Under the pieces are notes generated by a model that made no database searches, was not told where the DNA came from, and was given only the letters and a program-made list of their open reading frames with translations. 64,000 bases of DNA from Zychaea mexicana (Eukaryota > Mucoromycota > Mucoromycetes > Mucorales > Lichtheimiaceae), in the NCBI RefSeq assembly GCF_025766255.1, contig NW_026516731.1, forward strand, positions 62,001-126,000, given 5' to 3'. Position numbers and translations under genes: made by a program. Positions within the stretch are counted from its first letter, which is position 1, and every line of letters starts with the position of its first letter. Below are positions 34,970 through 45,440 of the stretch, piece after piece.

Positions 34970-36216
34970 GCAAAGTGCTGGTTTCTCTTTAAAATATCAA
35001 TATGTACACACAATTCGTCAATATGTAAAGGCTCAGTTTACAGGCAGCTTGTATAAAATGAAACATACTAGATTGTAATAGCACAATGGAACTTTTGTGC
35101 AAAGCATTTGCATGCTGCTTGACTGTGCGTTTCTGATCAGGGTGATGCAAATCTGATCGAGCTTAAGCATCTTGTTGCTCCATTTTGACACTTGAAAAAG
35201 TAGTACTGTGTGGCGCGCTATAGTTGTTTTATTAAATTTGTCTTGCTCAACATGGCTTTGCATGCAGATCGACTTCTGCGATCTCCCCTCCCGACTTTTA
35301 CTTTCCTTAAGAGCAGCACGAGATACAAACAAGTTGTCTTTATCATCTCCTCCGTACAGTACTGATATAAAAGTCGTCATTTTATTCTTTTGCGTGCTAT
35401 GGCTGAGTTGCTTTTTCGACGTGAGATGCCTACAGTAGCGTAAAAGCTCATCACTAGTGGAAGATGGGTTTCTGTATCCTGCCTAAGCCAACGTAAGCGC
35501 AGGTACAACCCCATGGGCTCTCGCTACCATCCACAGCTTCTTGTAGTGACTTGTACAGTCTAACAATAGATGTGTTGCAGTATGATGAGCGTCGACTTAA
35601 TAGCTCTCTCTGGACTGTAACCAAGTATGACACGAACGTGCCATAATAATAAAATTTGTTCGATACCCTCCAGCTTTTCGCATGCTGTGACAGCATCATC
35701 GGAAAGCCAATACAACGCGAACAATCACCACGAATGTATGCTTGAGCTCGGCTGTGAAGAACGAAGCGATTTAGAATAACGAGTTTCGGGTGATGATGCA
35801 TATCTGTGGAAAGCAAAGATTATTACTGTACTGTTTGAATGATTTAATACTGTCTATCAAGAAGTTTTCAAAAGATTAAATAATCTCATTCAAGGTGTAA
35901 AGAATTTGCATCGAATCGCGTAAGCGGGCGTGGCAGAATTTCAAGAACTCATTTTTCCTTTATGGACACGAGGATTTTTCGTTTGTGGGTCTAGCGTTTT
36001 CACTTATAGATGGGACAACCCTCGTACCCTGGCCAGGGTAATCTTCGTTTGCAGTTCAAACAGTATTGGGATCAATGGCGGAGTGGCAACATCCTTTAGG
36101 CAATTTACCAGCCATTGGGATTCGGAAGAACATGAGTATAGAATAGATTGGAGGGAGTGAGACAAGTGGGAAAACCCTCAAGGGAAGAAAAACCTGGTTG
36201 TAGAAGAATGTCCTAG
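34970..36216. other. Intergenic, no recognised gene
   Basis: Contains a 120-codon minus frame at 35454-35816 (starts MLSTDMHHHPKLVILNRF) that matches no family I know and has no supporting context. Nothing else is evident. This begins the low-gene stretch that runs to 45.4 kb. Confidence 0.4.
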
Positions 36217-36341
36217 CCAGCTGTGGAGCAGCAACTTTTTGCTGTTGGCCAGCCATTGAGTAGCAACTTTTTGCTGTTGGCCAGCCCATTGAGCAGCAAC
36301 TTTTTGCTGTTGGCAAGCTGTGGAGTAGCAATTTTTTTTGC
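36217..36341. repeat. Imperfect tandem repeat, about 3.5 copies of about 36 bp
   Basis: The unit GAGYAGCAACTTTTTGCTGTTGG plus a GCCAGCCATT-like spacer occurs at about 36227, 36259 and 36292, with a decayed copy at about 36322. Each unit contains AGCAACTTTTTGCT, a small near-palindrome. Copies differ by a few substitutions and one-base indels. Confidence 0.85.
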
Positions 36342-37954
36342 ATACTCAACTCGGGTTCGCCTCCACTATGACCCAATGTTTGACCACAAATGATTCGTGT
36401 AATGCCAGAGTTATTTTCGTCACGAAGCCATAATTTAATCGCTAAAGGGAAGATAAATGTTATTCTGCTTTATAAGTCGCTTTCCGCATTCGGGAGGGCT
36501 AGTATATTTGCGTTTGAGCTACACGCAAAAAGTTGAGCTTCTGTCACTCAGAACGACACGAATGCAGCGTTGGTGCGATGTTCTCAGTGAAAAAGACTAT
36601 ATCTTATAAAAAGAACATAATGTGTGAGATTTTATATACTGTACTGACGTGGGTCAGCAGGAAGCAAAGGTAGTCTAGGAACGAGGAGCTCAGGAAGAGC
36701 GCAACACAGATCTTTCTTCTTTGGATAGTGACAAGTGATGCGTGTGTCAAACCTCGAACGTTCCAACAGCTTTCCCTTGAAACGAAAACTCCGTAGAGTG
36801 AAAGCGCATTGTTACGCAACGATTTGGCCAATTTACTTGGTACTCAAAGTGCACAAAGGAATGGCGGGTGAACAAGGTGATCAATGGAGCAACGAGTTAC
36901 GCGCAAAAGGGTCAAAAGATGTACAGTAGGAAGTCATCGTTCATGGTGTTATTCTTCTGATCGTCCCAATGGATCTTGAAAGCTGCTAAAAAAAACGTAG
37001 AACCCGCACAAAAACAAACGAACCGATTAACTTTATCAGCAGCAATGAAAATCAATGAAGGGTGAGTCAGTTTCACTAGCGGCAGCGTATACTTACCATG
37101 AGCGGTCAGCTTATCTGCGGCAGCACATACATACTTGGATAGAGTATGAATTCGGAATGGATGGAGGGAGGTTACACGGCGTAGTTCAGAGAACTGTTGG
37201 CGGATGGCGAAAATTATAAAGCAACAGTAGACAAGCACGCTTCACAGTAAAAGATAACGATCTTTTTTTATATACTGCAGCGTTGGAGTCAAGTGTGTGT
37301 TGTATCTATTCCCGCACACAGCACATGCAATCAAAAGATACTAATCAAATGGAATAGTCTGTGGACTACGCTCTATACTCATGCTGTTTACCTTGTTGGG
37401 TGAAGAATAGAAACTGGCTGCTGGGAGGATCGTGTTCTTAATGTTTACTAATGCTGGATCAGGAACAACTGATGCCGTAGAATCTGTTAAGTTGTTTACC
37501 TTGTCAATCACTCCTGTATTGCCATTTGATTGCTCACAGAAAAGCATTTCTTCCGTGAATCTACATGCTCATTCACATTCGTGTCTTTGTTTTCGCTTGA
37601 CACGGTGCCGTGCACGGACCCCCTCACAACCAAGCGGCGACAGCATCGGAGGTACAGCAGCCCATGGTGAGAGACACGTACCACTACCGCCGAAGCACGC
37701 TTGTCTACTTGACCATCAGGTACCACTCCTCCTTTCATTTCCTTTGGTGCTGTATCTTTTGTTATGCCATAGTAGGCAGCCCACAAGTTGATACGCAACC
37801 CGTTATCTGGGCCAATGAGAATTCACGGGGATTTGAAGTCCCGAACGAGAAAAATGTCTATATAAAGCGAGCAATTTCGCCTTTCTTTTTTCTCTTCTCT
37901 TCAGTTCGTTTTGGTACAGCTTTGGTCTGTAGTACAGAGGCACTGTTTGGTGCC
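36342..37954. other. Intergenic, no recognised gene
   Basis: Only short, family-less frames are found. At the right end, TATATAAA (37859-37866) is followed by a TTTCTCTTCTCTTCAG leader, which suggests a promoter for the small frame at 37955. Confidence 0.4.
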
Positions 37955-38137
37955 ATGACCAGGTCATTGCTTGTGCTGGGCTATTGTCATAATTCTTTTG
38001 ATGATCGGCAGATTCAGTGGTCCGCCCTGAAAGAAAATTTGCAATATATACCAGTGGGAATGTGGTCATATACTCCGGCAGCCGATCGTGAACCTTCGGG
38101 TGCATGTGATGCCAACGGTATATGTTGGGATAATTGA
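37955..38137 (+). CDS. Small hypothetical protein, 60 aa, uncertain
   Basis: A TATA box lies 89 bp upstream and a pyrimidine-rich leader precedes the ATG. The product starts MTRSLLVLGYCHNSFDDRQ and ends SGACDANGICWDN, with a Cys pair near the end. ATTCAG at the codon before TGGTCC could be a splice acceptor, in which case this is only the last exon of a longer gene whose other exons I cannot find. No family is recognised. It could also be the tail of a decayed secreted protein, given the pseudogenes around it. Confidence 0.25.
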   Translation: MTRSLLVLGYCHNSFDDRQIQWSALKENLQYIPVGMWSYTPAADREPSGACDANGICWDN

Positions 38138-39277
38138 AACGAACTTTTTTTTATTATTTACACACAAATAAGAAAATGATAAACAAAATAAAAATATATT
38201 TTTCTTTTTCGCACTTTCCGCATAAACGTTTTACCGCTTTTGCCTCGCCTTTTTTTTATGTGCACGACAAGTTCCTTTTTCTTTTTTCGCGAACAAAAAG
38301 CTAATTACTCCCCCCTCCATCCATTCACAGCTCCGTGCTAAACAAAGCGGGGAACAGTGACAGTGGCTCTGTATCGTAGCCGAAAGTAACACGATCACAA
38401 TGCTTTGGCACTCTTTTTCACTTTCTGTGTTCGCCTAAATTGCCAAAGCAATTGTCAAGAAAAAAATTGTTATCGAGGATATGGTCGGTTATTTTATAAG
38501 AGGCAACGCCAGAGCATACGCCAGCAGACCTGTATAATTGTCAGATCTGTAAAAAATTGGAATGTTTTTTTTTTCAGCTGTTCGTCTCTCTCACTCTTCC
38601 TGCACGTAGCTTATCACAACACAATTTTCTTATCATTTTGGGTTTCACCTGGATCGAAAAGCTTGCACTGATCTTTCCGATGTGCCTGCTTTTAAAGCGT
38701 GATTCTTGTAACAGCTCTTTCCCTCCCCTTACACCTTCACTTCTCTCTTCCTTTACTTATTTAACTTTACTTCGTTACATATTTTCAAGGTATGCGTTAC
38801 CTATATGAAAGTGATGATCGCTCACCAAAGATATCAGGGGGACCTGTTAAAGATATGATATATTTGCTCTACCAAAACATGCACGCACCCACACACACAG
38901 GGATGCTGTGTTTTCCAGGCCAAGCGATTCGTTACTTATATATGACTTTTGCGGCTCGCAGACAATAAACCCGAGTATTGATTGAAGCCTTTTCCTTCGT
39001 ATCGAGAAGTCGATGGTTTTAGAAAGAACCTGTTCTAATGTGTATCTGCGTATCGCTATGATAGCATAGATTTAATGAAGTTACTGGTGGTTACAATAGA
39101 TCAATCTTCAGGGTCCCCCTTTTCCAAATAAAATTCAGGTGAGCTACCTGGTTCGACTTGCTTTTCCTTTGTCGGACATATTATTTCACGAGTCCGGATT
39201 ATGTTATACAGGCTTTGTTCGATTAAAAGCCTCGTGCCAAATTTCTTTTCGCGCGTCCCCTTTCACATACACGTAAT
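38138..39277. other. Intergenic, no recognised gene
   Basis: T-rich sequence without a coding signal. The right end is the former promoter of the F-box/LRR pseudogene. Confidence 0.4.
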
Positions 39278-41094
39278 ATGACTGATTTGATCTCGATTTT
39301 GCCTCCCGAATCATTCAGTACATCTTCTCGTTTATCGGACAGCGGGCTGTGTCGAATGTGTGAAAGTATGTCGCCGCTGGTTATACGCGATCCCCACTTA
39401 CCAGACAGCCCTGTGGACACTGGTGGGAATCTCGCCTGATGCATGGAACAAAAGGAGCGACGCGATGCTTCAATGTTTGGGACAACAAGTCGAATCAGTA
39501 TACATCAAATCTCAAGCCACGTATAAAGTACTGGAACGACTTGCTTGGCGAAGATACAGCATTCGCTTCCTTGGTGAAGTAAAACGATACTCTTTTTTTT
39601 TGCGTTAAGAGGATCGCGTATTCGGTAGTACTTACTACTGCTTATGCGCAAAAGATATACTAAAGCTTTTTCTTTGTTTTCAATAAAAAAAAATAAGACA
39701 TCAGCAACCATGTGCATAGCAAACAATTACAACCTATTTTCGACAGTAGCACGTTACTGCCAGGATTCATCAGATATTTCTCGCATACGCTAACTGCTCT
39801 GACGATTTCATTTCACACTTGCGATATCTCGCTGCCAATGCTACTGGACTTCTTGCCGTCATTAACGCATCTTTCAGTGATGTTTGATGGCCGCACTAAC
39901 TTATCAGACGCTACTCTTGAACAAGTTGATGGCAGAAGCAGACACAAAAGGCCACCGATACACAACATTATCTTCTTAAGACTGGACGGTGTTCTCAGTT
40001 TTAAATACCGGATCCGTCCCTTATTGCAGCGTTGCTCCCACATCAAGTACTTGATATTATCGCCTTACTCACGATTCAACAACGTATCTCCAACCAACAT
40101 CTATACAGCTTATGAGCTGTGCCCTCTATTACGCTACATTATGTGGGAATGCAGCGAACCAGTCATAGCAGACAGATGGATTTCACTATCAAGAAGCACG
40201 AGTGCTTATATTAAGTAACTGAAAGGAAAGCATCGAATGATGGCGAGGAAGGCAGTATGGCTTATGAACTGCTATTCAACGGCAAGGGACACGAGAGGAT
40301 CATGCCGATAGTAGTAAAATCGCAGCCGATACTAGAACATTTACGTATAGTCGCCTGTGGTCTTTCTGATATTCATTGCTGGGATGTCTTGGCACGCAAC
40401 CAATTCACACAGCTGACAAGTTTGGGGTTGACGGACATCACTGGTATGTCAAGCGAAGATTGGTCCCAGATTTTGCTCATGCAGCAACAAAATGAGATCT
40501 TGGAAGTTGGAAATCGCGCTGGAATAACGCAGTATCTGAACAGCATTATCGCAACCATCGGTACGCTGCAACGGCTCCGTATACTTTCCTTGCGAAATTT
40601 CCTTCACATGTTCAGCGAGAATCCTCTTTGCGATCTTACTCCGCTTCGACGTTTGCAACAGCTTGAAAAAATGCGTCTCACGAACATACCCATCGACAAC
40701 CAAGGTCTAATGCAGTTGTGCGAACCATCACAGCACCCACTAGTCAGGAGATTAAGCTTGAGCCCGCACATCACCGTACAGTAATAGTGTCGACGACTTT
40801 CTCACAGAGGCAGGATGGATTGTGTGGGCACAACGACTTGAGGAAACCAAAATACTGAATCTGGAACTGACAGCCGTGAAAGGTGTTACTGGTGCTGTCC
40901 TTGAGCATTTTAAACAAGTCGAAAGCTCGGTGCTATTGCGTGTTTCACGGATCTATAGTCTCACCAATGCAGGCATCAATGCTTTTCGTATCATTGAAGG
41001 ATCTAGTAAAAAGATTGAAGTCGTGGGGTGTTCAGGATTATCTCGGACAGATGATCTTCGTATGCCATACAACATATTTTTAATAATTGAGTGA
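39278..41094 (+). pseudogene. Frameshifted F-box/leucine-rich-repeat protein gene
   Basis: The 39278 ATG opens MTDLISILPPE and then leaves frame. The expected F-box text IIQYIFSFIGQRAVSNV continues one frame over, and VCRRWLYAIPTYQTALWTLV continues in a third, implying two single-base losses within about 60 bp. The LRR part survives as long blocks: 39712-40218 (LTALTISFHTCDISLPMLL; LPSLTHLSVMFDG), 40257-40784 (PILEHLRIVACGLSD; LQRLRILSLRNFL; LQQLEKMRLTNIPI) and 40822-41094 (TKILNLELTAVKGVTG). These are separated by a stop or frameshift near 40216 and another near 40783. One intron at about 39578-39710 is plausible. An intact copy would be an SCF substrate receptor. At least four lesions with otherwise good codon structure suggest recent inactivation, unless assembly errors are involved. 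Confidence 0.75.
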
Positions 41095-41663
41095 TATTTG
41101 CAGTCTGGCTTGTACTTTTATTTATAATGAGCTGATAAACAATATTGGCAGCATGTTTAATTAATCAGTTTTCCAGGTTGGATTGTTGTGATATCTGTAT
41201 AGTCAAGCATCGATTTGAAATGTTTACATATACACTTACTAGATCCAGGATTGATGGAAAGGCAGCACGATGTGGATCTGGTCGGCAGCGAGTCTGGTGC
41301 CCTTTCAAACCTGAGCGAAAGCACAGACTAATTTTTTTTGGTTACCCTATGCTTTCCTTATATATCAGAAATGCTTGTGTACCTCTTTTCGTCACAAAAG
41401 GGATCACCTCGCACTCTATATGATATAGTCTCTGTGACAGAAGAGAGAAAAAAAAATGAAGTGAGAATATTCTTTCTTCCGTTGTTGAATAGAAAGACCA
41501 TCGTCGCCTCCTCCCCTCTCCCTTTATGACCAAAAAAAAGCAGTCTGTATGCTGTATGTATGTCGGGCAGTGGATTTTTAATGCCCGGTATTTGGATTTC
41601 ATTGGCCAACGTGCTGCTGCAACTATACTCGAACCGCTTTGAGAGTTATACTACGCAGAGGGG

Positions 41664-42712
41664 TACTGTAAATTTTTACGTACTTCACCTTCCTTTTTTG
41701 GATTTTTACGTACTTAGCCTCCAAGTTTTTATGTACTTAGCCACTCAAGTACGTAAATCGGTTCTGACGCTGTATATTTGTACTATAAAATTTTACGTAC
41801 TTCCTATTTGGGAAATTTACGTACTTCTTGTCTTTTTTGTGCCTCGTTTGAGTAGATCATACAAATAGCTACCATTGATGTAGCCTATCATACTTTGACT
41901 CTGTTTAACCGTCGCAGCTACGATGGCTACTGTAAATTTTTTACGTACTTCACCTTACTTTTTATGCAAAAATTTACGTACTTGGCCACCGAAGTACATA
42001 AATGTTATAAACATTCTTCGACCTCTAGTAAGTGATCATCCTCACCCTCGTTGATGACATATTAAATCCCCATCTATCATCATCATCCGAATTATCGACC
42101 TTAATACCAATCTTTCCGTTTATTCACATCATTGAATTCTATAGTAAAGACATATATATATATACCATAGTCTTTGAACGATAAAACATCAGTCAGTTAT
42201 CTTGTTTCCTCCCTATACCTTGTTCTTGTTTCTTTCCTCACTATCTGGTTTCCTACCTTCTGGCTTCCTTCTTGTCTTGTCCTGTTCTTGCCGAAAGCAC
42301 CTAGCACATTCTCGTCCGGTGTTTCTGGCCTTGTGTTGTCTTGTCCCTGTTCGCACCTTACAGTAAATCAGTTCTCGCGCTGTATATTTAACCTACATAC
42401 TTCCGATTTTACGTACCTGCTGTATATGATTTTTAAGTATCTTGAGCGCTAAAAGGACCATACATGTTGTTGTTATTACTTTGAAGATTTTGTATATATA
42501 ATCAAATTTCACGGAAGGGCAAGAAAGCCCACACTATGTTTTAAAGGTACGTAAAGGTTGATGTACGTAAAAATTGGTGTTAGTATGATTGTATGACTAG
42601 TGAGTGTAAGTAGTCAAGGAACGCGCTCAGAAAAAAGAGACCGGTTTTCCTGCCAGAGCGACTGCTTTACCTGCAATCGCCGAAAATGGAAGTACGTAAA
42701 AATTCGCGCACC
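41664..42712. repeat. Array of TTTTTACGTACTT motifs, possible non-autonomous element
   Basis: The motif TTTTTACGTACTT (core palindrome TACGTA) or a close variant occurs at about 41673, 41703, 41725, 41789, 41813, 41936, 41969 and 42402. Its reverse complement AAGTACGTAAA occurs near 41747, and similar inverted forms near 42547, 42562 and 42699. Longer units also repeat: TACTGTAAATTTTTACGTAC followed by TTCACCTT at about 41664 and again near 41929, and TCTGACGCTGTATATTT near 41764 with a variant near 42375. Forward copies dominate on the left and inverted copies on the right, as in subterminal repeats of DNA transposons. No coding sequence is present inside. Confidence 0.6.
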
Positions 42713-43461
42713 CTACGCAGAGGACTTATTGGAGTCAAGTTTACTGACAAAGGTCAATATTTATGGTAAGCGGGAACATTATCATCTTCCACATGCTAGG
42801 ATATATACGGGATCAAGAACATCTTGAAATATAGCGATTCCCGGAAAGTGTTCCTCATATTTTCTGGGAAAATTCTAACTACAGTACTTTGTCTGTTTAA
42901 ACTCTATATGTAACAAACTCATGAGCAGTTGTTCAGTAAATGAACCCAGTGTTTTAAGCTTGATGCTTACCAAACGAACAACAATACGATAGCAAGCTCA
43001 AAACGCCAGAGAAAAGGCAAGCCTGATACAAGACGCTGGAGTGCTACTGTGTGCTGTCAACCAAGATATAAACATCACCCTAGTAAGCTTCCTGGATCCC
43101 AACTCCGCTCAATGGATTGGATAGCATTGTAATACCCTGCAGATGCGGTAACGAATAAACAACAGCATTCAGGATGTCTAGATTATATAACTAAAGTCAT
43201 CCTGGCAATAGCAACATAGAGAGCAAAAGCTAGTTCAGTCTTCCTTACTCTCAAAGAAAGAAAAAAAGAGATGCAAACGAATTATTGAAAAGTAATATGC
43301 AAAAGGCAACCATGACTGAATCAACCCACACTTGTGACAAGCATTTACTGTACAGACATTGTGCGGATACTATACGTACTTCTTTTAAATCAGGTAAACA
43401 GAAAGGATCGGGCAAGAGAGGAAACCTTATTGCCAAGACAACACCATACCTGATATAGCCG
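42713..43461. other. Intergenic, 5' side of a truncated pseudogene
   Basis: No gene recognised. The N-terminal half expected for the carboxypeptidase pseudogene downstream could not be found here, so it was probably deleted or is beyond recognition. Confidence 0.4.
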
Positions 43462-44553
43462 ATCTATGTCGGGTACTCGTATGGATCTGGAGCTGTCAGC
43501 GACTCGGTTACAGCAGCAGAGGATGCTTATGCATTTTTGTAACTCTTCTTTGAACGCTTCCCTGGTAATATATTAGCAGAGATCGGGTGACATTCTAATC
43601 TAGAATCTAAACATTGTATGTCGTTTGCTCCAATTGCAGAGTATATTGGCCTTGACTTTCACATAGCCGGCGAGTCATGTAAGTATAAAAACGCATCTAT
43701 TATTTCTTTACTTACTTTCTTAAACACAACACAAAAGATGCTGGCCACTTTATTCCAGCCATCGCTACGGAGATTGTGGATGGCAACAACCTTGCTGCTG
43801 CTGCAACGACTCACGTAAACCTCAAGTCATTGCTCATCGGTAACGGTCTAACCGATCCATCAGTACAATACGGATATTACGGCGACATGGCTTGCAACAA
43901 CACCTACTATCCAGTATAACAACAATCAGCATGCGACAAGATGGCACAAGCCTACTCTGAGTGCTGAGAGATCATGGAAATCTGCTACTGTATGAAAATT
44001 CTGTACGAAGAACATGTATTTCCGCCTCGAGGATTTGCAACGAGGCACTCGTGGAACCATACTATGCATTAAGCGGCCGAAATCCGTACGACGTTTGCAA
44101 AACCTGTGCATCCTTGGAGAACAATCTCCGTGACGATAAACTATAGGTCTACTACGGACTTACCTCAACCGCGCAGATATCAAGCACAAGGTGGGAAGCA
44201 ACGTCGGTTCATACTTTAACTGTAATCTATAAGTGAATTACTTGTTCCAGCGCGCTGGCGGTTGGATGCGACTTTATGTGAACAATATTCCGCGACTTTT
44301 GGACCAGGACAACGTCTCAATCTTGATTTACGCTGGTGATGCCGACTTTATCTGCAACTGGATTGGTAACAAGGCGTGGACCCTTAAGCTGGAGTGGAGC
44401 GATCGTGAGGCTTGGAGGCAGGCTGAGGATGTCGAGTGGAATCAAAGTAGGCCAGATACGTAGCTCTCCAGGCGGCCGATATGGAGATTGAAGGGCCTGC
44501 CAGAGAACTCTCTTGTATTTTCCAATGGATGGATTCACGGTGGGCTGTTGTAA
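43462..44553 (+). pseudogene. 5'-truncated serine carboxypeptidase Y pseudogene
   Basis: The sequence opens mid-protein at VGYSYGSGAVSDSVTAAEDA, then AYAFL, a stop where Gln is expected, and LFFERFP. After a degenerate gap comes YIGLDFHIAGES, then an intron (donor GTAAGT near 43680, acceptor near 43737) whose removal restores [16 protein letters not shown] around the catalytic Ser. [20 protein letters not shown] and [11 protein letters not shown] follow, then stops. Later blocks are EALVEPYYALSGRNPYDVC, GGWMRLYVNNIPRLLDQDNV, SILIYAGDADFICNWIGNKA (catalytic Asp region) and, in another frame, PENSLVFSNGWIHGG. The catalytic His segment is not visible. The family (vacuolar CPY, S10 peptidase) is certain. 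The gene lacks its N-terminal half and has at least three nonsense changes plus frameshifts. A transposon-like element starts 49 bp downstream. Confidence 0.85.
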
Positions 44554-44602
44554 TGGCAATCAGTAGTAATAGCAAAAGCCTTTTCTTAGTTCCACTTGTT
44601 TA

Positions 44603-45298
44603 CAGTGGATCCCCGTTAATTTCATATCCGTTTAATCTCACCCCTCAACAATTTACAAAGAATCTAGGGAATGGTAAAAATCACTTCTATCTTCGTTTAT
44701 TTTTTCACCTTCAAGGCATGGAACAGGGCTGCGCGCATAAAGGGGTCAGACATACGGTTTTGATTCAGAATAAATTATTAAAGAACAAATGCAAAAAGAC
44801 GGATTCAAATGAAAGAGTATCTAAGGTATGTGAAAAAGAAAGAAAAGGTAGGAAAAGCTGTATGGTAAAGAAAGACATGTTAGTGAATTACTTAATCCAT
44901 ATAGTGACAACTACTTCCTGAGAATTGGTTATCCGTGTAACATCAAGATGTGTCTGGTTAAAGAAATCAGAGCAGCTCTGAAAGAAATATCCGCACACGC
45001 GAGGTTATGAGGGAAGTAACAGCAATATTTATGACGTAACAAAGAATATGATTTTTTGACCATATTAATACAACAGATGAACGACCTTCAGCATTGATGA
45101 ATGCTCGTTTTGGAGCAGGTTGGACAGTGAGACATGCAGAGATGTAGATACACGCACACATGAGACGATCGATTAGATCCTTCAAATTCACTTACTATCA
45201 TATAACAGTCAATTTGATTAGTCCCGCTAACTTTCACACCCCTTTAATTTCACAAAAAAACCGGAAAATGCTTCTATGAAACTAACAGGGATCCACTG
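44603..45298. mobile_element. Pogo/Tigger-like non-autonomous element (696 bp)
   Basis: The left end reads CAGTGGATCCCCGTTAATTT and the right end, on the opposite strand, reads CAGTGGATCCCTGTTAGTTT, both followed by CATA. This is a terminal inverted repeat of about 24 bp with two or three mismatches. TA flanks the left end and TG (one change from TA) the right, consistent with a TA target duplication. The CAGTGG...CCCC start is typical of pogo/Fot1-like elements in fungi (family knowledge). Inside, near the right end (about 45215-45255), a second related GTTAA/TTTCAC-type block is visible. No DDE transposase or CENP-B-like helix-turn-helix reading frame was found, so it would depend on a partner in trans. 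Confidence 0.7.
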
Positions 45299-45440
45299 TG
45301 ATTTTATAAAAGATAATAAGACGCCACTACTAAAAATACATTGTAAGTTGTAATAAATAGTGATTTCTTTTAGTCAAGTACACAAACAAAAAAGTAAAGA
45401 AAGGGAGGGAATGGGGAAAACTACTCCTCAGTAGCGTGGA

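Noticed and set aside
35454..35816. 120-codon minus-strand frame as a transposon fragment
   Set aside because: No helicase, reverse transcriptase or DDE motifs are identifiable, and there are no flanking repeats.
44481..44921. 146-codon frame spanning the pseudogene end and the MITE
   Set aside because: It crosses the element boundary and has no coding similarity; it is a chance frame.
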